A stretch of DNA of 10,157 bases from Candidatus Nanopelagicales bacterium (GTDB taxonomy: Bacteria > Actinomycetota > Actinomycetes > S36-B12 > GCA-2699445). Where the stretch lies: contig JAOZTQ010000012.1 in NCBI GenBank assembly GCA_029939085.1, positions 4,694 through 14,850 on the forward strand, given 5' to 3'. Position numbers and translations under genes: made by a program. Position 1 is the stretch's first letter. Each line of letters opens with the position of its first letter. The notes below the pieces were generated by a model that did not search any database, was not told the DNA's origin, and saw only the letters and a program-made list of their open reading frames with translations. Positions 5,963 through 10,157 of this stretch are shown piece after piece.

Positions 5963-7363
5963 GTGGGTAATGTGGATTTGGCACGCTTCCAGTTCGCCAT
6001 AACCTCCATCTACCATTTCCTTTTTGTACCGCTCACGATTGGCATGGCGTTCCTCATCGCCGTACTACAGACCAAGTGGCATCGAAGCGGCAATGAAGAC
6101 TATCGCCGACTGACGAAGTTTTTCGGCAAGCTCTTGCTGATCAATATTGCGATCGGCGTAGTCACCGGGCTCATTCAGGAATTTCAGTTTGGAATGAACT
6201 GGTCGGCCTACTCTCGTTTCGTCGGAGACGTTTTTGGTGCTCCTTTGGCGATGGAAGGTCTGGCTGCCTTCTTCCTCGAATCCACATTCTTAGGGCTGTG
6301 GCTCTTTGGGTGGGGTCGACTTTCACGACGCGTCCACCTGACATGCATCTGGTTAGTTGCGGTCGGTGCTGCCCTAAGCGCGATGTTCATCATGTCGGCC
6401 AACTCATGGATGCAAAATCCAGTCGGCTATCAAACCAATGCCAGTACGGGGCGACCGGAACTCAACGACATTGGCGCCGTCTTTACGAACCCGGTGTTTT
6501 TGTGGTCCTACACGCATGTCTTATTGGCGTCCGCAGTCACCGGCGCAATCATGATGTTGGCCGTATCGGCATGGCAGATTCGAAAGCGCGGCGACGGCAA
6601 AATATTTTTGCGCAGCGCCAAAGTTTCTCTGGCCGTGCTATTTCCATCCATAGTCTTGGCGATGGGTGTAGGCAGCGAACTGGGGGTTACGGAAGCCACT
6701 TACCAACCCATGAAGATCGCCGCTGCGGAGGCGCAATGGGAAACATGTCAGCCCTGCTCATTCAGCGCGTTTCAAATCGGCGGTGGGAACAACGACCAAG
6801 ATCCGACCAAGATAATCCAGATTCCGTACTTACTGTCTTTCTTGGCGACGAACTCATTTGACGGTCAAGTCATCGGACTCAATGAGCTTCAGGCCCAGTA
6901 CGAACAAGAATATGGACCGGGGTACTACATCCCGAATGTCTTCATTCAGTACTGGTCAATGCGGGTAATGGCCTACACCGCGAGCGCAGTAGCGTTGCTG
7001 GCACTGGTAGGACTGTGGCTATGGCGTCGGGGTACTTTGCAGCAGACCACGTGGTTCCTCAGAATCAGCACTCTGGCTGTCGTCACGCCATACATCATGA
7101 ACACAGCGGGGTGGCTGCTCACCGAGAATGGACGTCAACCCTGGGTAGTCCAGGGATTAATGCTGACTGAGGACGGGGTTTCTACGTCAGTTAGCTCGAC
7201 CGAGATCATCATTTCCCTCGCAGTATTCCTCACGGTATTTGTCATCGTGGGGACCATTTGGATCATATTGATGAGTAGGGCCGCGCGATCCAAACTTCCA
7301 GATGTCGAGTCCGAAAGCGACGGAGAGGCGACTGAAGAGCCGCTCCCGACGCTGACCTACTAG
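5963..7363 (+). CDS. cydA: Cytochrome bd quinol oxidase subunit I
   Basis: Catalytic subunit of the cytochrome bd quinol:O2 oxidoreductase of the cytoplasmic membrane; 466 residues with about nine membrane helices. Equivalents of the E. coli key residues are present: His18 (E. coli His19), Glu98 and Glu106 (Glu99, Glu107), His185 (His186), Lys251 and Glu256 in the Q-loop (Lys252, Glu257), Arg334 and Met336 (Arg391, Met393), and Glu388 in ENGRQPW (Glu445). The spacing from Glu256 to Arg334 is about 56 residues shorter than in E. coli, so this is the short-Q-loop type, as in mycobacteria. Two oddities stand out: GSELG (237-241) where GDxxG is usual, and a CQPC motif (262-265) in the Q-loop. GTG 5963 lines up with the M. 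tuberculosis start. ATG 5936 and GTG 5972 are alternatives, and none of the three has a strong Shine-Dalgarno. cydB follows 9 bases after the stop. Confidence 0.96.
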   Translation: MGNVDLARFQFAITSIYHFLFVPLTIGMAFLIAVLQTKWHRSGNEDYRRLTKFFGKLLLINIAIGVVTGLIQEFQFGMNWSAYSRFVGDVFGAPLAMEGLAAFFLESTFLGLWLFGWGRLSRRVHLTCIWLVAVGAALSAMFIMSANSWMQNPVGYQTNASTGRPELNDIGAVFTNPVFLWSYTHVLLASAVTGAIMMLAVSAWQIRKRGDGKIFLRSAKVSLAVLFPSIVLAMGVGSELGVTEATYQPMKIAAAEAQWETCQPCSFSAFQIGGGNNDQDPTKIIQIPYLLSFLATNSFDGQVIGLNELQAQYEQEYGPGYYIPNVFIQYWSMRVMAYTASAVALLALVGLWLWRRGTLQQTTWFLRISTLAVVTPYIMNTAGWLLTENGRQPWVVQGLMLTEDGVSTSVSSTEIIISLAVFLTVFVIVGTIWIILMSRAARSKLPDVESESDGEATEEPLPTLTY

Positions 7364-7372
7364 GGGGACGTC

Positions 7373-8440
7373 ATGGACTTACCTGTCGTATGGTTCGGGA
7401 TTCTCACCGTCCTGTGGACCGGTTACTTCGTACTCGAGGGTTTCGACTTTGGCGTCGGGGTTTTGCATTGGTTCGTTGGGCGTAATGACACGGAACGCCG
7501 GGTGGCCATAAATTCCATCGGGCCCTTCTGGGATGCCAACGAGGTATGGCTTGTAGTTGCAGGCGCCGCTACCTTTGCCGCATTTCCCGGCTGGTATGCC
7601 ACGATGTTTTCATCCCTCTACTTGGCGTTCGTCGTGATTTTGGTAGCGCTAATTTTCAGAGGGCTTGCTTTCGAATATCGAGGTAAAAGCGACAATCCCC
7701 GATGGCGAAAAACCTGGAGCATCGGACTGGTGATCAGCAGTGCGGTGATCCCACTGTTTCTCGGAGTAGGGCTCGGCGACTTACTTGCTGGACTCCCGAT
7801 CGGTGCAGATCAGGAATATGCCGGCACATTTTGGAACCTGCTGACTCCCTATGGTCTGCTCACCGGAGCAACCTTGCTCTCACTATGTCTGCTACATGGG
7901 GCGACGTTCTTGGGGCTTAAGACGACTGGTCATATCCGACAACGGTCCCACCGCCTAGCCCGAGTTTTTGGTGGGACTTCGCTGGTCTTGGGTCTCGCTT
8001 GGGTTATCTCGACCTACTTAGTGGCAGATGGTGTCTCTGCGCTAGCTATCGGCTTCTTGACGCTACTGGTTTTGGGAGTCGTCGCGGCCGCAACTATGAC
8101 AGCCCGAGAACGAGATGGTTGGGCATTTACTGCCAGCGCGATTGCTATTGGATCGGTATCGGTCTCGCTATTTGCTTCGCTTTACCCCAACGTCATGGTT
8201 TCCAGCACGGACGTGAGTAACTCGCTGACCATTACGAACACAGCCTCAGGTGACTACACCCTCACTGTGATCACGATCGTGGCCGTGATTATGTTTCCGC
8301 TGGTGCTTCTTTACCAGGGTTGGAACTACTACATTTTCCGCCAACGCCTCACTACCCCGCCCGCTGCTTCGTCAACAAGTTCTGAAAAAAATAGCGGATC
8401 TGAGGATGAAACTAGGGCCCTAGAGCCAGGATCTGGTTGA
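7373..8440 (+). CDS. cydB: Cytochrome bd quinol oxidase subunit II
   Basis: A 355-residue multi-spanning partner of CydA that stabilises the haem-bearing subunit. Family marks are GYFVLEGFDFGVG (17-29), GPFWDANEVWLVVAGA (50-65) and a C-terminal LLYQGWNYYIFRQR. The segment SLTITNTASGDYTL before the last helix closely resembles the mycobacterial protein. The start ATG has GGGGGA upstream and lies 9 bases after the cydA stop, so the two are cotranscribed. The last 30 or so residues are a Ser/Glu-rich, probably disordered cytoplasmic tail. In mycobacteria cydDC follows, but here the next gene is a TRIC channel. Confidence 0.96.
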   Translation: MDLPVVWFGILTVLWTGYFVLEGFDFGVGVLHWFVGRNDTERRVAINSIGPFWDANEVWLVVAGAATFAAFPGWYATMFSSLYLAFVVILVALIFRGLAFEYRGKSDNPRWRKTWSIGLVISSAVIPLFLGVGLGDLLAGLPIGADQEYAGTFWNLLTPYGLLTGATLLSLCLLHGATFLGLKTTGHIRQRSHRLARVFGGTSLVLGLAWVISTYLVADGVSALAIGFLTLLVLGVVAAATMTARERDGWAFTASAIAIGSVSVSLFASLYPNVMVSSTDVSNSLTITNTASGDYTLTVITIVAVIMFPLVLLYQGWNYYIFRQRLTTPPAASSTSSEKNSGSEDETRALEPGSG

Positions 8441-8478
8441 CTTAGCGGCCTCAGGTCCGCGCGCGAAAGAACCACATC

Positions 8479-9120
8479 ATGGAAGTCGACACCGTAACTT
8501 CGACGCTTTACACGAGTGGAGATCTACTTGGCGTCTTTGTTTTCGCAGTCTCAGGAGGACTCGCGGGGCGACGGGCAGGGCTAGACTTTTTTGGCGTTGT
8601 CACGGTAGGGGCGCTTACTGGTATCGGCGGCGGGATCATGCGCGATATCTTGATCGGCGACATCCCACCAGCCTCACTTTCTGATTGGCGCTATATCGTG
8701 ATCGCCACTCTCGGTGCGATGCTTCCGATGCTGATCAGGCCAACTTCGAAACGGGCGCTGCACACCCTGTTGATTTTGGATGCAGGGGGCTTGGCATTGT
8801 TCGCCGTCGCTAGCACTAGTAAGGCCTTCCATTTCGGAGTCATTCCGCTTGCGGCTCCGCTTATCGGCGTACTGGCTGCCACGGGGGGCGGCGCGTTACG
8901 CGATGTGCTGAGCAATGAGATCCCGATCATTCTTCGGCGGGAAGTCTATGCACTGGCGGCCCTCGCTGGCGGGGCTGTGGTGGCATTCGGCTTGTGGCTG
9001 CAATGGCCGATCATTCCGGTCGCCATTGTGGGCCTGGTAGTTGTGGCAGGCCTTCGCATTCTCTCGCTGAGATATCAGTGGCGATCCCCTATGCAGCAAG
9101 AAGACCCTGAGTTGGCTTAG
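8479..9120 (+). CDS. Trimeric intracellular cation (TRIC) channel family protein, UPF0126
   Basis: A 213-residue membrane protein built of two similar halves, each carrying the family motif GGGxxRD: GGGIMRDILIGDIPP (50-64) and GGGALRDVLSNEIPII (136-151). About seven hydrophobic helices are visible. TRIC proteins form homotrimers with a pore in each subunit, and bacterial members conduct monovalent cations in vitro, though their role in the cell is unclear. The last 15 residues are a charged cytoplasmic tail. It starts 38 bases after cydB on the same strand with a weak Shine-Dalgarno, so cotranscription with cydAB is likely. Its stop lies 3 bases from the stop of the convergent dehydratase gene, with no room for a terminator between them. 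Confidence 0.92.
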   Translation: MEVDTVTSTLYTSGDLLGVFVFAVSGGLAGRRAGLDFFGVVTVGALTGIGGGIMRDILIGDIPPASLSDWRYIVIATLGAMLPMLIRPTSKRALHTLLILDAGGLALFAVASTSKAFHFGVIPLAAPLIGVLAATGGGALRDVLSNEIPIILRREVYALAALAGGAVVAFGLWLQWPIIPVAIVGLVVVAGLRILSLRYQWRSPMQQEDPELA

Positions 9121-9123
9121 CCG

Positions 9124-9414
9124 CTACAGATCCGCAAGCACTGCGTCGATCTGTCGAGCCAAATCAAGATCTTGCTCTGTCACCCCGCCAGCCGAGTGCG
9201 TGCTGACTGTGAATGACAGCGTTCGCCACCTGATATCAATGTCGGGATGATGATCCAGATTCTCCGCGATTACCGCAATGCGGTCGACAGCGGTAATGGC
9301 GCTGGGAAAGCTGGGACATTCATAGGATCGTCGCAGCGCGAGTGAGTCTCCGCCCCAGTCTTGTAGCTCAAAGAGAGCAGCGGCGAGCTCATCCTCGGTA
9401 AGTAAAGCCATCAT
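9124..9414 (-). CDS. 4a-hydroxytetrahydrobiopterin (pterin-4a-carbinolamine) dehydratase
   Basis: A 96-residue PCD/DCoH-family enzyme, full length for the family. It dehydrates the 4a-carbinolamine form of a tetrahydropterin cofactor. The signature is complete: ENLDHHPDID (51-60, His55 and His56), THSAGGVT (72-79, His73) and Asp82, matching the four active-site positions of the mammalian enzyme with a constant offset. The N-terminus LLTEDELAAAL is also typical. No aromatic amino acid hydroxylase is in the window, so the usual recycling role is not shown here, and many bacteria carry PCD without one. Its ATG overlaps the upstream stop (ATGA), with AAAGGA nearby. A second ATG directly follows the first and could serve instead. 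Confidence 0.93.
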   Translation of the reverse strand: MMALLTEDELAAALFELQDWGGDSLALRRSYECPSFPSAITAVDRIAVIAENLDHHPDIDIRWRTLSFTVSTHSAGGVTEQDLDLARQIDAVLADL

Positions 9415-10157
9415 TCGTCCTTTCTCGCGTCTATCGACATTCCTGCAGTTTTCAGGTTCTCGATAAGTCGAAGTCCCATACCGGTCGCCGGAGTGAGCAC
9501 TCCAGACGTTCGGGGGAGACGACGTTGATCGCCAGCCAGGGTCAGTCCTGATTGGCCCAGCATCACGCTGGTCGCTGCATAGCCGGGGTCACCCTCGGCC
9601 GCCACGGTCGCGCGATAACGCTGTCCTTCGGGAGTGCGGGTATGGAGCGTTATGAGAAACATACCGTTTTGGCGAGTTCGCTCACTCGGTCCGTCGCCCG
9701 GGCTGGGAAGGAAACGAGAAACGAAGCGTCGGCTCGGGGCACTTTGCATGACGCCACCCGCGACAGCAAAGCCGCCGGCCATGGCCGTGGCCCGGGCACG
9801 ACCCGTTATGCCGGAGCCACAAGCAGTTCCCTCGTCGTAGCGAAAACTATGACCGTAGGAGTAACCGGATAGAGCGTTGCTCCTACGAACAACTCTGGTG
9901 TTGATAGCCGCCATCAAGAACGGTCCGACCCAAGTACCTAGGGTGTCGTCATAGAACGCCCGCGGCTTATCTTTCGGATCACCGGGCGATGGCTCAGCAG
10001 CACGATCGGGGCTCAGAGAGTAAGGGTCTGCGAGCACCTTAGAAATGGCCTTGTCTTCACTGGCCATCTCTAACTCATTAAGCCCAGAAGCGACGGTTCC
10101 ACCACTTATACCACCTCTGATCTTGCGGACCAGGAAGTGAGTTTCCGCCAGATGACC
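9411..10157 (-). CDS. Saccharopine dehydrogenase-like / trans-acting enoyl reductase family protein (partial, N-terminus beyond right edge)
   Basis: 248 codons of an open frame that continues past the right edge. It is the C-terminal part of a protein that should be about 400 residues long with an N-terminal NAD(P)-binding Rossmann domain. RGGISGGTVAS close to the right edge and the C-terminal GYAATSVMLGQSGLTLA, LPRTSGVLTPATGMG and ENLKTAGM segments are typical of the actinobacterial trans-acting enoyl reductase family (relatives include Rv2449c and Rv2953). Rv2953 acts with polyketide synthases in lipid assembly, but most members have no proven substrate. An internal ATG at 10067 exists, but family motifs lie before it, so it is not the true start. 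It overlaps the pterin dehydratase gene by 4 bases, which suggests translational coupling. Confidence 0.9.
   Translation of the reverse strand, partial: GHLAETHFLVRKIRGGISGGTVASGLNELEMASEDKAISKVLADPYSLSPDRAAEPSPGDPKDKPRAFYDDTLGTWVGPFLMAAINTRVVRRSNALSGYSYGHSFRYDEGTACGSGITGRARATAMAGGFAVAGGVMQSAPSRRFVSRFLPSPGDGPSERTRQNGMFLITLHTRTPEGQRYRATVAAEGDPGYAATSVMLGQSGLTLAGDQRRLPRTSGVLTPATGMGLRLIENLKTAGMSIDARKDE

Noticed and set aside
8445..8460. Terminator between cydB and the TRIC gene
   Set aside because: The stem is only four perfect pairs plus a weak inner part, with no T-run, so it does not argue against cotranscription.

Overview
The window looks like the chromosome of a mid-GC Actinomycetota bacterium. 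The evidence is a short-Q-loop CydA that is close to the mycobacterial protein over most of its length, a trans-acting enoyl reductase (saccharopine dehydrogenase-like) protein, an actinobacterial patatin-like protein, and a secreted coiled-coil protein ending in an ARB_07466-like domain. I see no tRNA, rRNA, CRISPR array, insertion sequence, phage gene or integration site. No taxon below phylum can be supported from the sequence alone.

Layout, left to right. Positions 1-893 (-) hold a secreted coiled-coil protein whose C-terminus runs off the left edge. A 492-bp divergent spacer separates it from a patatin-like hydrolase (1386-2708, +) with an unusual acidic, repeat-bearing tail. Converging on that gene is a two-gene DUF202 membrane-protein operon (2717-3351, -). 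Upstream of the DUF202 pair is a short stretch with a perfect inverted repeat and a doubtful small ORF. Next comes a translationally coupled pair on the minus strand: an ACAD10/11-like acyl-CoA dehydrogenase (4635-5849) followed by an APH-fold kinase (3571-4638).

Divergent from that pair is a plus-strand operon of cydA (5963-7363), cydB (7373-8440) and a TRIC/UPF0126 membrane channel gene (8479-9120). Three bases beyond it, pointing the other way, are a pterin-4a-carbinolamine dehydratase (9124-9414) and the C-terminal part of a trans-acting enoyl reductase family protein (9411 to the right edge).

How the genes work together. CydAB is a high-affinity quinol oxidase of the cytoplasmic membrane. 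The TRIC gene lies 38 bases downstream and is probably cotranscribed, while cydDC is not in the window. The dehydrogenase and kinase resemble the two halves of animal ACAD10/ACAD11 and the separate Pseudomonas levulinate-pathway proteins, which suggests phosphorylation-dependent breakdown of hydroxyacyl-CoAs. The enoyl reductase-like protein and the dehydratase overlap by four bases and are probably coupled.

Most of the window is ordinary core metabolism. The points most worth a second look are the CydA Q-loop, which has a CxxC and a Ser in place of a usual Asp, the duplicated motif in the patatin tail, the kinase/dehydrogenase pair with Asp at the expected catalytic-base position, and the cydAB-TRIC linkage. 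I found no convincing new defence or mobile system.
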